Source of the DNA: Companilactobacillus versmoldensis DSM 14857 = KCTC 3814
Lineage (GTDB): Bacteria; Bacillota; Bacilli; Lactobacillales; Lactobacillaceae
Direction of reading: 5' to 3'
Length of the DNA: 64,000 nucleotides
Assembly (NCBI RefSeq): GCF_001434295.1
Contig: NZ_AZFA01000005.1
Span: 62,001-126,000, forward strand
Under the pieces are notes generated by a model. It made no database searches. It was given only the letters and a program-made list of their open reading frames with translations, and was not told the origin of the DNA. The translations under genes and the position numbers were made by a program. Positions 34,855-44,157 of the stretch are shown here, piece by piece. The stretch's first letter is position 1. Every line of letters begins with the position of its first letter.

Positions 34855-35617
34855 ATTCAAATTGTAGTTTAGCATCGCCCAGTTGAAAGACTTTTCCAGC
34901 TAGAGTACCAGAATCGCTAAAAACTAGATCTGTAATGTGATTTTCCATTCCTGATGTGAAAACAATTTGTTTAACTCCAAAGTCAATCACGAAATCATTT
35001 CCATTGCGAACTGGATTGATGCCGATAAACTGACCAAATTTAATTGCGACCATTTCGGGATTGGTGACATGATAGATTGCCTGTTTCACCGTGATACCTT
35101 TTTGCGGATGGTCGACTAACAATTGTTTCTTGATCAAACTTTCCTTCCGGATATAATCCGGTTCGTTCCATTGCACTACATAGGGATAAGCAACGTTGAA
35201 AAACTTATTTCTGACGAAGAAGATTTTCCAAGTAATTAAATTGCCATCTGGTTCTTTTCTTTGACCAGTTTGGATATCTTCGACCGGGAAATTTTGTGAG
35301 AGTAGTCGCTCATGAACGGTTTTAATATCGTTGGTCCGAAATCCCAGTGTGTTGACGTGTTGAGCGGGTAGGTTGCGGATGCAGTCATAAATCGAAGTAG
35401 CACCATCACGGACGACCTTATTAGCTAACTCGTTGTCGTAGACGCTCATCAATTCGATATAATTGAGTCCAAAATAACCGACGGCGTTCTCGGTCCCCCA
35501 TTGTTCATGTTTACCACCGTAATGAAAAATCATTCCCAGATCAGAAAATTTTCTAATTGCAGTATTAATGTCGTTAACATCAATTATTGTATGATCCCAT
35601 TTTAAAATCTCTACCAT
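34853..35617 (-). CDS. VOC superfamily (glyoxalase-like) protein
   Basis: This is a 254-residue protein with vicinal oxygen chelate folds: WDHTIIDVNDINTAIRKFSD at the N-terminus with the first metal-type His, FGLNYIELMSVYD near 48, and HVNTLGFRTNDIKTVHERL near 88. A second, weaker VOC half (QAIYHVTNPEMVAIKFGQF) lies near 168. It resembles the Glyoxalase_3-like group whose substrates are unknown. The gene is monocistronic with a GGAAG site. Confidence 0.75.
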   Translation of the reverse strand: MVEILKWDHTIIDVNDINTAIRKFSDLGMIFHYGGKHEQWGTENAVGYFGLNYIELMSVYDNELANKVVRDGATSIYDCIRNLPAQHVNTLGFRTNDIKTVHERLLSQNFPVEDIQTGQRKEPDGNLITWKIFFVRNKFFNVAYPYVVQWNEPDYIRKESLIKKQLLVDHPQKGITVKQAIYHVTNPEMVAIKFGQFIGINPVRNGNDFVIDFGVKQIVFTSGMENHITDLVFSDSGTLAGKVFQLGDAKLQFE

Positions 35618-35722
35618 ACAATCGACTTCCTTTCGAAAACATTTTCATTAACCATTTTATACTACAATTATAGAGTAATTCCATCTTTAAAAAAAGTAGA
35701 AAATAATTTCGCATAAATTGCG

Positions 35723-36856
35723 TTATTTAGTGAGAACTTCTAGAATCAGCTCAACGCCTTTTTCTAAGTTTTTCTCATCCATAATTAAAGGAGGGAGCAA
35801 ACGTAAAGTATTGTGCTTGGCTGATAGGGTCAAAAGACATTGCTTGTGCAATTCAGATATGACGTCACTTACGGCAACATCGTCGATTAAATGGATCCCG
35901 ACCATGAAGCCTAAACCGCTGATACTAGTAACTTTGTCGAATGGTTTTATTTTTTCGTTCAATTGATCCCAAAGAAATTCAGCTTTACTTTGAACAGATT
36001 CTAAGAAATCCGGAGTGAGTTGTTCCAGAACTCCATTCGCCGCAGCCATTGAGAGCTTGTTACCTCCAAAGGTTGTTCCGTGAGTTCCTGGTCCAAATGC
36101 ACTAGCCAATTCTTTATTACCGATCATGGCACCGATTGGCGTACCGTTTCCTAAAGCTTTAGCAGAGGTGATGATATCAGGTTGTAAGTCGAATTGCTCA
36201 AAAGCAAATTTGCTACCAGTCCGACCAATACCAGTTTGAACTTCATCGATGATCAATAAAACTTGATTTTCGTGACAGGCTGCTTGAACTTTTTGTAGCC
36301 ACTCTTTATCGCCAACGACTACGCCACCTTCACCTTGAATGACTTCTAAGATAACTGCGGCAAGGTTAGAATCAATCAAATCGATGGCTTTTTCATCATT
36401 ATAATTAGCAAATTCGACATCGGGTACTAGTGGTTCAAAACCTTTTTGAATGTCAGGGTTACCAGTTAGTGACATTGAGCCATAAGTCCGACCGTGAAAA
36501 CCATTGTTGAAAGCTAAGACCGTTGTCTTGCCGGTGTATTTACGAGCCAATTTAAAAGCCGCCTCGTTGGCCTCGGTACCAGAATTACAGAAGAAAGCTA
36601 GTTGGTCATCATTGCAAAGTTGACCAGCTACTTTGTCTTGTAATTGGTTTTCATACAAATTAGATGTGTGCCAAACTTTTTTTAGTTGGTCGCTGACTTT
36701 GTCTTGAATGATTTTGTTGCTGTAACCAAAGCTGCAAACGCCGATTCCGCTCGTAAAATCGAGATAGGTGTTCTGCTGGTCATCAGTTAAATAAACGTCG
36801 TGTCCTTCGACCAAGTCGAAAGGAAAACGTGAGTAAGTTGGGAATACATGTTTCAT
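35723..36856 (-). CDS. argD: Acetylornithine aminotransferase
   Basis: ArgD moves the amino group from glutamate to N-acetylglutamate semialdehyde to give N-acetylornithine. The class III PLP aminotransferase motifs are FCNSGTEANEAAFKLARK near 109, NGFHGRTYGSMSLTGN near 138, the Asp motif LLIIDEVQTGIGRTGS near 204 and the PLP Lys in DIITSAKALGNGTPIGAM near 231. At 377 residues it has normal length. It is the last gene of argCJBD. A weak hairpin (AATAA-CGCA / TGCG-TTATT) overlaps its stop. Confidence 0.94.
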   Translation of the reverse strand: MKHVFPTYSRFPFDLVEGHDVYLTDDQQNTYLDFTSGIGVCSFGYSNKIIQDKVSDQLKKVWHTSNLYENQLQDKVAGQLCNDDQLAFFCNSGTEANEAAFKLARKYTGKTTVLAFNNGFHGRTYGSMSLTGNPDIQKGFEPLVPDVEFANYNDEKAIDLIDSNLAAVILEVIQGEGGVVVGDKEWLQKVQAACHENQVLLIIDEVQTGIGRTGSKFAFEQFDLQPDIITSAKALGNGTPIGAMIGNKELASAFGPGTHGTTFGGNKLSMAAANGVLEQLTPDFLESVQSKAEFLWDQLNEKIKPFDKVTSISGLGFMVGIHLIDDVAVSDVISELHKQCLLTLSAKHNTLRLLPPLIMDEKNLEKGVELILEVLTK

Positions 36857-36880
36857 AGTTGACCTCCAAATTTTTTATGT

Positions 36881-37612
36881 TTACTGAAATTGTGTTCCCG
36901 GTCGACCAAGATCATTGGTGATGAAAGTTTGGTCGACGCCGTTTTTTAAAGCAGTGAATGATGCTTGAATCTTGGGCATCATCCCGGAATTGATAATATC
37001 GTTTTGGAATAATTTATTGGCAACTGGTTCAGTCAATTGTGGTACGACTTTACCAGAATTTAAGACACCAGGGACGTCAGTCAGAAGGACTAATGATTCA
37101 GCTCCTAATTGAATGGCAATTGTAGCCGCCGCCATATCAGCGTTGACATTGAGCCAAGCTCCATCAGATGTTTGAGCTAGGGGAGCAAGGATACCGATGT
37201 GGTCTTGTAATTCCTCGTTGAGCCATTGCTTATTGATTTGGGTCACCTGACCGACTTCGCCGTATTCTTGGTGATTCAAATATTCACCCTGTAACAAGTT
37301 ATTATCGGAGGCATTCATACCGATAACTGGAAGACCGGCGTTAGCAATGAATTGACAAAGTTTGGGTTGAACAAGACCGAGTAAAACTGCCTTTGTGACG
37401 TTCAAAGTACCTTGGTCAGTCACCCGAATGCCATCGATCTTTTTAACCTTCAGATGAAGCTTTTGACTCCATTCAGAAATTTGCGGACCACCACCGTGGA
37501 CAATCAAGATTTGTTTTCCTTGTTGCCACCAGACTTTTAATTGTTTGAAAAAGGTAGCAGGCAGTTGGTCACTCGCGTTGCCACCGATTTTTATGACGAT
37601 TGTTTCCTTCAT
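36881..37612 (-). CDS. argB: Acetylglutamate kinase
   Basis: ArgB phosphorylates N-acetylglutamate. The 243 residues show VIKIGGNASDQLP at the N-terminus, VHGGGPQISEW near 40 and VLLTDVPGVLNSGKVVPQLT near 177, with the C-terminal GMMPKIQASFTAL. ATG 37610-37612 is preceded by GAGGTGG; a GTG 12 bases upstream overlaps that site. It lacks the N-terminal helix tied to arginine feedback in hexameric kinases, so it may be an arginine-insensitive dimer (inference). Confidence 0.94.
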   Translation of the reverse strand: MKETIVIKIGGNASDQLPATFFKQLKVWWQQGKQILIVHGGGPQISEWSQKLHLKVKKIDGIRVTDQGTLNVTKAVLLGLVQPKLCQFIANAGLPVIGMNASDNNLLQGEYLNHQEYGEVGQVTQINKQWLNEELQDHIGILAPLAQTSDGAWLNVNADMAAATIAIQLGAESLVLLTDVPGVLNSGKVVPQLTEPVANKLFQNDIINSGMMPKIQASFTALKNGVDQTFITNDLGRPGTQFQ

Positions 37613-37650
37613 TATTATTTCCACCTCATACTTAAAATTAGTTGAACTAC

Positions 37651-38865
37651 TTAGCTCCGGTACGAAGCATTGATTCGGACGTAACTATAAGTGAGGTCAC
37701 AGCCCCAAGCCTGCCCAGTGGCATCGCCGACATTCAAATCGACTAAAATGGTGATCTTGTCTTGAGCTAAAGCTTGTTTCATAACAGCTTCATCAAAGTG
37801 AGCGGAAGCACTGTTTTTGACTAATGCTAAATCATTCAGCCAGATCGATGTATGATTCAAGTCAACTTTGGCATTCGTCTGTCCAATCGCAGCAATGATC
37901 CGTCCCCAATTGGCATCTTGGCCGAAAATGGCCGTTTTGACTAAGTTAGAACCAACGATAGCTTTGGCTACTTTTTGACCATCGTCACTATTGGCAGCAT
38001 TTTTAACGTTGACTTCGACTAATTTTGTTGAGCCTTCTCCGTCGGCGGCGATATCTTGTGCCAAAGTACTTAATACATAATTGAAAGCTTGAACAAAAGC
38101 AGGATAGTCAGGGCTATCGGTAGTTAATTCTTGATTATCAGCTTCCCCATTAGCCATCGTCACGACCATGTCATTAGTTGATGTATCACCATCAACGGTG
38201 ATCTGATTGAAAGTTTTATCGACTTCTTGGCTGAGCATCGGTTGAAGCAGCCCGCTGGCGACAGATGCGTCGGTGAGCACAAATCCTAACATGGTAGCCA
38301 TATTGGGATGAATCATGCCCGAACCTTTACAGAATCCACTGATAGTAACTGTTTTCCCAAAGATTTGGACTTGGGTCGAAACTGTCTTGGGATGTTTGTC
38401 GGTCGTTAAAATGGCGCTGGTGACATCGTGGTTATCGGTCAATTTAAGTTGTTCGATACCTTTGGTGATGATATCCATTGGTAATGGTTCGCCGATCACT
38501 CCGGTGGAAGCCACGCCGACTAAGTTTTGGTCGATATTCAATTTGTCGGCGACTAGTTGAGTCGTCTTGATGGCATCTTTGTCACCTTGGTCACCGGTGA
38601 CTGAATTGGCATTGGCTGAATTCATGATAACTGCCTGCAATTGGTGGTCTTGATTGATCAGCTTTTTGGTCAATTTGGTTGGTGCAGCTTGAAATTGGTT
38701 GGTTGTGTAAGTTCCAGCTGCTTGGGCGGGTACTTCTGAGTAGATCCAACCCATATCTTTCTTATCTTGGCGCAATCCGGCGTGGACTCCATCTGACTTG
38801 TAACCCTTAGGCCAAGTGAATGGAATTGTTTTGAACGCAGTTGCGTCGTCTGAAGATGTTTGCAT
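37651..38865 (-). CDS. argJ: Bifunctional ornithine acetyltransferase / N-acetylglutamate synthase
   Basis: ArgJ recycles the acetyl group from N-acetylornithine to glutamate and, in bifunctional forms, also uses acetyl-CoA. The self-cleavage site is visible as KGSGMIHPNMATMLGFVLTD near 185; the Thr after Ala becomes the N-terminal nucleophile of the beta chain. The 404-residue length is normal. With no argA or argE in the operon, a cyclic pathway is implied. Confidence 0.94.
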   Translation of the reverse strand: MQTSSDDATAFKTIPFTWPKGYKSDGVHAGLRQDKKDMGWIYSEVPAQAAGTYTTNQFQAAPTKLTKKLINQDHQLQAVIMNSANANSVTGDQGDKDAIKTTQLVADKLNIDQNLVGVASTGVIGEPLPMDIITKGIEQLKLTDNHDVTSAILTTDKHPKTVSTQVQIFGKTVTISGFCKGSGMIHPNMATMLGFVLTDASVASGLLQPMLSQEVDKTFNQITVDGDTSTNDMVVTMANGEADNQELTTDSPDYPAFVQAFNYVLSTLAQDIAADGEGSTKLVEVNVKNAANSDDGQKVAKAIVGSNLVKTAIFGQDANWGRIIAAIGQTNAKVDLNHTSIWLNDLALVKNSASAHFDEAVMKQALAQDKITILVDLNVGDATGQAWGCDLTYSYVRINASYRS

Positions 38866-38882
38866 AAAAAAATCCCCCTAAA

Positions 38883-39908
38883 TTACGGTAATACAGGACT
38901 GAGATCCAAGCCTGCATCCGCTTTCAAATCAAACATTTGATTCAAGTTTTGGATAGCTTGTCCAGCTGCACCTTTTAGGAGGTTATCAATAACACTGACG
39001 ATAAAGATTTGATGGGTAACAGGGTTTAATTGATAACCTATGTCACAGAAGTTAGTTCCGACAACTTGTTTTAAAGTTGGGAATACTCCTTCAGTAGCAT
39101 TTACAAAGGTGTCATCTGAATATGTTCGGACAAAAGCTTTCCGTACGTCCTCTTCAGTTATTCCAGGTTTTGCCTTTGCGTAGCAACTGGCCATGATCCC
39201 ACGTGTCAGTGGTAATAATGTTGTTGTGAACTGAATATAAGGTACGTCTTCGTCCCATTCTTTTAATTGTTGAACAATTTCAGGAATATGTTGATGTTGA
39301 TTTACCTTATACAGTTGCAGATTTTCATTGGTTTGACTGAAATGTGTCAATTCAGTCAATTTCTTTCCCGCACCGGACGTACCAGATTTGGCGTCCACGA
39401 TGATTGAACTAGGGTCGATCAGGTGATTTTGTACTAGTGGAGCTAATGCCAAAATGGTTGTGGTGGCATAGCATCCAGGGTTGGCAACGTAAGTTGAACC
39501 TTTGGAACTAGTAAAATCGGTCAATCCGTAATGTGACTGGTTGAGATACTCCTGCGTGGGAGCATCTTTTTTGTACCATTTATGGTAAACGTCACGGTTT
39601 TTCAATCGATAATCTCCGGCCAGGTCGATCACGGGAAAGTTAGCATCGATAAATGGTTTGGCTAACTCGGTGGTCACACCTGCAGAGGTGGCGAAAAAGA
39701 CCATTTGATTATTTTTCATGATATCAGCAGGGTCGTAAGGCAAAATGTCGTCGCTTCGTCGCAGTTTTGGTAGTACCTTTGCTAAAGATTGTGCTGCCTT
39801 TTGTGCGTGTCCGTACAAATTGATGTGGTCTACGTTAGGGTGTCGTAGTAGTAGTTCATAAAGTACGCTACCAGAGTAACCGGTAACGCCGACTAGTCCG
39901 ACGTTCAT
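38883..39908 (-). CDS. argC: N-acetyl-gamma-glutamyl-phosphate reductase
   Basis: ArgC reduces N-acetylglutamyl phosphate to the semialdehyde with NADPH. The motifs are VGVTGYSGSVLYELLLRHP at the N-terminus and the active site Cys in YVANPGCYATTTILAL near 141. SGTSGAGKKLTE lies near 175 and the His in HQHIPEIVQQL near 207. The 341 residues match the family. It is the first gene of argCJBD; the AT-rich region just upstream is a possible ArgR target but no clear box is claimed. Confidence 0.95.
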   Translation of the reverse strand: MNVGLVGVTGYSGSVLYELLLRHPNVDHINLYGHAQKAAQSLAKVLPKLRRSDDILPYDPADIMKNNQMVFFATSAGVTTELAKPFIDANFPVIDLAGDYRLKNRDVYHKWYKKDAPTQEYLNQSHYGLTDFTSSKGSTYVANPGCYATTTILALAPLVQNHLIDPSSIIVDAKSGTSGAGKKLTELTHFSQTNENLQLYKVNQHQHIPEIVQQLKEWDEDVPYIQFTTTLLPLTRGIMASCYAKAKPGITEEDVRKAFVRTYSDDTFVNATEGVFPTLKQVVGTNFCDIGYQLNPVTHQIFIVSVIDNLLKGAAGQAIQNLNQMFDLKADAGLDLSPVLP

Positions 39909-40098
39909 ATGCTTTCTTCCTTTCTGATTCGCTTGTTTTTTCCCTTATGTTCGTTGCTGGGGAATTAATAACACGGTACTCTCTTATCTGAGAAAATACA
40001 AGTATTTTTTAATCTTTATTCTAATTTTTATTTTGCTTTGTTTCAGGGTTTTGACGGTTATTTTCTGAAAAATTATGTTGGTTTCTAATTTTTTGATT

Positions 40099-40270
40099 GG
40101 TGGTGGATGCCGGCTCCAGTGAAAAACAGATTTGGGCTGGAACGTGGTGGGCACGACTTGGAGCCTCCCTTTGGGAGTCTTCAAGCTCGGCCTTGTTCTA
40201 AGCTCGCTTCGCTCACTAAGAACAATTTCACCACTTAGCCCAATCTGTTTTTCCCTTCCGCCTGGGTTGG
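40099..40270. repeat. Structured palindromic intergenic element, copy E1 (full length)
   Basis: This is a 172-bp element upstream of the CydD-like gene. The outer stem pairs 40121-40138 with 40237-40253 (one bulge), continued by GTGGTG (40144-40149) / CACCAC (40229-40234). Inside are two hairpins: CTTGGAG...CTTCAAG (40157-40184) and TTGTTCT...AGAACAA (40193-40225). The result is a cloverleaf-like three-way junction. Its ends (GGTGGATGCCGGCTCC and CTTCCGCCTG) recur in E2, and its core (GTGGGCACGACTTG, TCTTCAAGCTCG) recurs in E4. Confidence 0.75.
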
Positions 40271-40302
40271 ACTTTCATAATTAATCAGTTCTGAAAACCT
40301 TT

Positions 40303-40332
40303 TCGACATTGGTATTTCATTTGGCTTATAAT
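40303..40332 (+). promoter_or_regulatory. Promoter of the CydDC-like operon
   Basis: TCGACA (40303-40308), an 18-bp spacer and TATAAT (40327-40332). Transcription from here would begin near 40340, which excludes an ATG start at 40340 and supports 40382. Confidence 0.65.
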
Positions 40333-40381
40333 TAGATAAATGATTTTCTCATTATTAATTAGATGGATTAGAGGCGTGGGT

Positions 40382-42070
40382 ATGGTTAAAAGATTATGGA
40401 ATCTGGGTAAGACTGAGCGTTGGAAGATGTGGGTCCAGTTGCTGGGGCAATGGCTCAGTGAATTATTAGTAGTTTCAATTGTTTGGGCTGGATCTCAGTG
40501 GATCTTGCTCGATAAGGTCAATCCGATTTGGTATTGGATAATTGGCCTACAACTTTTAGTAACGTTGATTTATTTGTTGGCTATCCGCAAAATCAACAAA
40601 AATGGTTGGGCGGTGGCTGCTAGTCGGGACTTGCAGGACCGTTATTTGAATGCTTATTTGAAGTCATCGGATTCTTCGTCAGATGTGATGTTGATATTGC
40701 ATCAGGATCTACGGACTTTAAAAAGTGTAGCGATTTTCTTCGATACGATCATTCCGACTATTTTGCAGTTGATTTTGACTGGAGTAGTCGTGATCGTGGT
40801 CACTCTGGTAATCCATCCGATATCGTTGCTGATTCCAGTTGCGGGGATTTTATTGCTGGGCATGGGCATGGGGATGCTCCAAGGCTTAGGCGATAAAACC
40901 AATTTGGCCTATATTAAGAGTTTTAATCACATGGGCCAACGATTTTTAGATGATTTTTTAGGGATGTCGACCTTGATCATGAATGGTCGTCAACATCATT
41001 ATGCCAAGGACTTCAAAAATGATTCCGAGAATTTCCGCCAAAAAACGATGGGCGTTTTGGAATATCAATTGCAATCATTGACCATTATGGACTTTTGCCT
41101 TTATGGGACAATTGGTTTCTTCCTTTTAGCTCAAGGTCATGCGGTGATAGCTGGTTCTTTAACGCTGACGTCAGCTATTGGTCTGAGTACGTTGACTGCA
41201 ATTTGGTTGATCGATTTTCGTAAGTTCGGATATTTCATTCATGTTTTTGTTTCGACTTTGCCTAAGATCAAACACTTGTTTACAGTGATCGATGATGCTA
41301 CTGAGATGGATTCTTCTAAGTCAAATCAAATCTCCAAGGTTAATAAGATAGATTTTAGTGGTGAATTTGGTTATCATCAGACACTATTCTCAATTAATGA
41401 AATGACCTTGGTGCCAGGGGAACTCGTTGGTTTAACTGGTCCTAGTGGAAGTGGTAAGAGTACTTTGGCAAAGACTATGATGCAACAAATTTCGTTGCTT
41501 TCTGGTCAGATCAAGTTAAATGATGAGACCAACTTAAATAAAATTGATCCACTTTCTTGGTTCAAGCACGTTGGCTACCTAGGTCCAACCACTGTCTTAT
41601 TTGATGGAACAATCGAAGATAATCTATTACTGGGATCTCAATTTCCAAATTGGCAACAACGTTTAATTGACTTGAAACTTTGTCAATTTGTAAATGATTT
41701 ACCAAAAGGATTTAAGACTCCAGTCGGCGAGAATGGAGCTCAGCTGTCTCCCGGGCAACGTCAACAGATTGCAGTGGCTCGGGCTATTTTGAGTGATAAA
41801 GATGTCTTTATTTTTGATGAGGTAACCTCAAACATTGATCCTGAGAATGCTGACATGATTTTGGATGTGATCAAACATTTAGCCAAAGATAAAATAGTCT
41901 TGTTGATAACACATCGTTTGGCCGATCTTCGGCAGCTTTCAAAATTGTACTTGATCAACCAACAGAAACTAGTTATGGGTGACTTTGATAGTTTGCAACA
42001 GAATGTTCCTAAGTTTAAGCAGCTAGTTTCAGAACAAGAGACTTTGCTAAAGGAGGCCGGTTTAAAATGA
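40382..42070 (+). CDS. CydD-like ABC exporter half-transporter
   Basis: This is a 562-residue half transporter starting at ATG 40382 behind GAGG, 50 bp from TATAAT. The membrane domain (to about 315) includes the segment SFNHMGQRFLDDFLGMSTLI near 180 that is typical of CydD. The ATPase domain has Walker A GLTGPSGSGKSTL near 360, signature LSPGQRQQIAVARAI near 457 and Walker B VFIFDEVTSNID near 479. CydDC pairs export cysteine or glutathione or affect haem/cytochrome bd assembly. No cydAB genes are in view, so the role may differ. It overlaps the next gene by 4 bases (ATGA). Confidence 0.75.
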   Translation: MVKRLWNLGKTERWKMWVQLLGQWLSELLVVSIVWAGSQWILLDKVNPIWYWIIGLQLLVTLIYLLAIRKINKNGWAVAASRDLQDRYLNAYLKSSDSSSDVMLILHQDLRTLKSVAIFFDTIIPTILQLILTGVVVIVVTLVIHPISLLIPVAGILLLGMGMGMLQGLGDKTNLAYIKSFNHMGQRFLDDFLGMSTLIMNGRQHHYAKDFKNDSENFRQKTMGVLEYQLQSLTIMDFCLYGTIGFFLLAQGHAVIAGSLTLTSAIGLSTLTAIWLIDFRKFGYFIHVFVSTLPKIKHLFTVIDDATEMDSSKSNQISKVNKIDFSGEFGYHQTLFSINEMTLVPGELVGLTGPSGSGKSTLAKTMMQQISLLSGQIKLNDETNLNKIDPLSWFKHVGYLGPTTVLFDGTIEDNLLLGSQFPNWQQRLIDLKLCQFVNDLPKGFKTPVGENGAQLSPGQRQQIAVARAILSDKDVFIFDEVTSNIDPENADMILDVIKHLAKDKIVLLITHRLADLRQLSKLYLINQQKLVMGDFDSLQQNVPKFKQLVSEQETLLKEAGLK

Positions 42071-43680
42071 AATTACTTACTAGATTATTGAAAACAGCTG
42101 GTCATTTGAATGGAATCCTGTTAGCAAGTATCTTGATGGGCCTGATTGCGACTTTCTTTCAGATAGGCTTGTTATGGCAAGGATTTAATGCCTTATTTCA
42201 ACAGATTTCAGGACTATGGCTGTGGATTATTGGATTAGCATTGATAGCTGGTTTCGCCAGATTTGCTGAACAATATTTAGGACATTTAGCAGCCTTCAAG
42301 ATCCTCGCAAATATGAGAAATATGGTCTATCAAAAAATCCTCAAGTTAGCACCAGCAAAGTTAGATGAGACTAGAAGTAGTGACATTCTAAAACTTTTGG
42401 CGCAAGATATCGACCAAATAGAGGTCTTTTATGCCCATACACTTGCACCAGTAATCGTCGGATTTTTGACCTCAGTCATTTTTGTAGTCCTATTCTGGTT
42501 GGAACAACCATTCTTAGGAGTGATTGCCTTAATTTCTTATTTACTCATCGGGGCAGTTTTTCCAATTCTCAGTCAAAGGAATTTAACTGGCTTGACTGAT
42601 GATTTAAATCAGACCGATTTAAAGGAGCAAAGATTGATGGCCGATTCAATCAATGGGAAATCAGAGTTACAACAATATCAAGCCGTCGAATCCCACTTGA
42701 ATCAACTAAATGCGACTAGTAAAAAGTATTGGCAATTGAATAGAAGTCGGAGTACTGGTCAAGTTAGAAATGCCTTGTTGATGCAGTTAACAATGGTAAT
42801 CAGTTTGGCATTGTTCATCGCAGTAGTTGCATTGACCAACACGCCACTAGTTTGGGCACTAGTATTTCCATTTACGTTCAGCAGGGTACTGGATCTCGGG
42901 AACTTGCCAGGTTCATTAGCCGGCGGATTACTAGCAGCTAAGCACGTTTTCCAACTTCTGGATGAAAAACCAGTCGTCGAAGATACCGGCACGCAAGCAA
43001 TCGATAACGTCGAAAATTTTGGACTAAAAGATGTCACATTTGCTTATCCAGAACGATCAGATGACCAGATTCTCCAAAAGACCAATTTGGAAGTAAAGCC
43101 CGGTGAAAGAATTGGTCTAATTGGGCCAAGTGGTGCAGGGAAAAGCACTATCATGAAATTAGTCATGCGCTGGTATGAAGCACAATCTGGTATCGTTGAA
43201 GTAAACGAAAATGATGCCAAGCAATATCAACTTGCTAGTTTGCGACAAACTATCAGCTATGTTCCCCAAACTGCCCAGATTTTTGATGCTAGTATCCGCG
43301 AAAACATCACATTAAGGGACAAAAACATCACCGATGAACAAATTTGGCAGGTACTAGATTGGCTAGATCTAAGTTCAACCATAAAAGCCTTCGGTGATGA
43401 ATTAAGTACCAAAATATCAAAAGAAATACCATTATTGTCAGCCGGGGAAATACAACGTCTAGAGTTGGCCAGAGCACTAGTAAGAAAGAGCTCACTACTA
43501 ATCTTAGATGAACCAACTAGCAACCTAGACGTAGTAAACGAAGCCTTGATCCTAAGAACAGTAAAACAGCATTACCAAGGCACAGTAGTATTAGTGACCC
43601 ACAGACACAGCTCATTAGCACTATGTCAAAGAATACTAGAATTAAAGAATGGAAAATTAATAGAAGTTACAACCGAATAA
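42067..43680 (+). CDS. CydC-like ABC exporter half-transporter
   Basis: This is a 537-residue partner of the previous gene. The segment ILANMRNMVYQKILKLAPAK near 98, followed by SSDILKLLAQDIDQIEVFY, is characteristic of CydC-type exporters. The ATPase domain has Walker A LIGPSGAGKST near 353, a variant signature LSAGEIQRLELARAL near 456 and Walker B LLILDEPTSNLD near 478. It forms a heterodimer with the CydD-like protein in the cytoplasmic membrane. Substrate unproven; a thiol compound is the family precedent. Confidence 0.78.
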   Translation: MKLLTRLLKTAGHLNGILLASILMGLIATFFQIGLLWQGFNALFQQISGLWLWIIGLALIAGFARFAEQYLGHLAAFKILANMRNMVYQKILKLAPAKLDETRSSDILKLLAQDIDQIEVFYAHTLAPVIVGFLTSVIFVVLFWLEQPFLGVIALISYLLIGAVFPILSQRNLTGLTDDLNQTDLKEQRLMADSINGKSELQQYQAVESHLNQLNATSKKYWQLNRSRSTGQVRNALLMQLTMVISLALFIAVVALTNTPLVWALVFPFTFSRVLDLGNLPGSLAGGLLAAKHVFQLLDEKPVVEDTGTQAIDNVENFGLKDVTFAYPERSDDQILQKTNLEVKPGERIGLIGPSGAGKSTIMKLVMRWYEAQSGIVEVNENDAKQYQLASLRQTISYVPQTAQIFDASIRENITLRDKNITDEQIWQVLDWLDLSSTIKAFGDELSTKISKEIPLLSAGEIQRLELARALVRKSSLLILDEPTSNLDVVNEALILRTVKQHYQGTVVLVTHRHSSLALCQRILELKNGKLIEVTTE

Positions 43681-43683
43681 CAA

Positions 43684-43727
43684 AAAAATCTCCCGCTGAA
43701 ACTATTCAGATTCAGCGGGAGATTTTT
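43684..43727 (+). terminator. Terminator of the CydDC-like operon
   Basis: A perfect 17-bp stem AAAAATCTCCCGCTGAA (43684-43700) / its complement (43711-43727) has a 10-base loop and a T run on its 3' arm. Confidence 0.93.
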
Positions 43728-43933
43728 GCGAAGAGCGACTACCGTTTTTGAACCAAGCATTGCTGTTTTTTTTGCTTGGTTTGAATATTTAACAGCCTAA
43801 AATGAAATCTCTTTAACAGTAATATGCTGTGCTCAAGTCTGGTATGATAGTACTTCTATATCGCATTTGCTTTTAATAATGTGAAATATCTACTTAGTTT
43901 AAACCTTTTTTTTAAACGGTAGTCGCTCATCGC
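43728..43933. repeat. 206-bp segment bounded by 20-bp inverted repeats, function unknown
   Basis: GCGAAGAGCGACTACCGTTT (43728-43747) is matched by its complement at 43914-43933 with one mismatch. The interior holds a hairpin AACCAAGCA / TGCTTGGTT (43751-43780), an extended -10-like TGGTATGAT at 43840-43847, and no long ORF. It could encode a structured small RNA or be a MITE-like insertion. I see no target duplication. Confidence 0.55.
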
Positions 43934-44060
43934 AAATTTTGGATATGGTTTTTTAAAATCATAGAGAACTTACTGAGAAAAATATGCCTGACTATATTTT
44001 TATAGTCAGACTTATTAATAAAATTTAATTTTATTGAACAGAGCTGCAATGAATTGAAAT

Positions 44061-44110
44061 TCAGGCGGAGAAGCAAAATCGATTTTGCTTCGGAGCCGAC
44101 ATCCACCGCC
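44061..44110. repeat. Structured palindromic intergenic element, copy E2 (short)
   Basis: Read on the minus strand it starts GGCGGTGGATGTCGGCTCC, then a perfect palindrome AAGCAAAATCGATTTTGCTT, then CTCCGCCTGA. The two ends match those of E1 (GGTGGTGGATGCCGGCTCC and TTCCGCCTG) but the core is replaced by a short hairpin. Confidence 0.6.
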
Positions 44111-44113
44111 AAA

Positions 44114-44148
44114 CAAAAAAGGAGCTGGATAAAAATATCCAAGCTCCC
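44114..44148 (-). terminator. Terminator of the TrpXYZ-type ABC operon
   Basis: GGAGCT-GGAT / ATCC-A-AGCTCC is followed leftward by a TTTTTT run (seen as A at 44115-44120). Confidence 0.88.
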
Positions 44149-44157
44149 GACAAAAAA

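Noticed and set aside
35697-35728. Strong terminator for argCJBD
   Set aside because: Only short stems (AATAA/TTATT and CGCA/TGCG) with mismatches; mentioned under argD but not called.
43728-43933. 6S RNA or CRISPR tracrRNA
   Set aside because: The folded shape has a side hairpin next to the closing stem rather than a long rod with a central bubble, and no cas gene or CRISPR repeat exists in the window.
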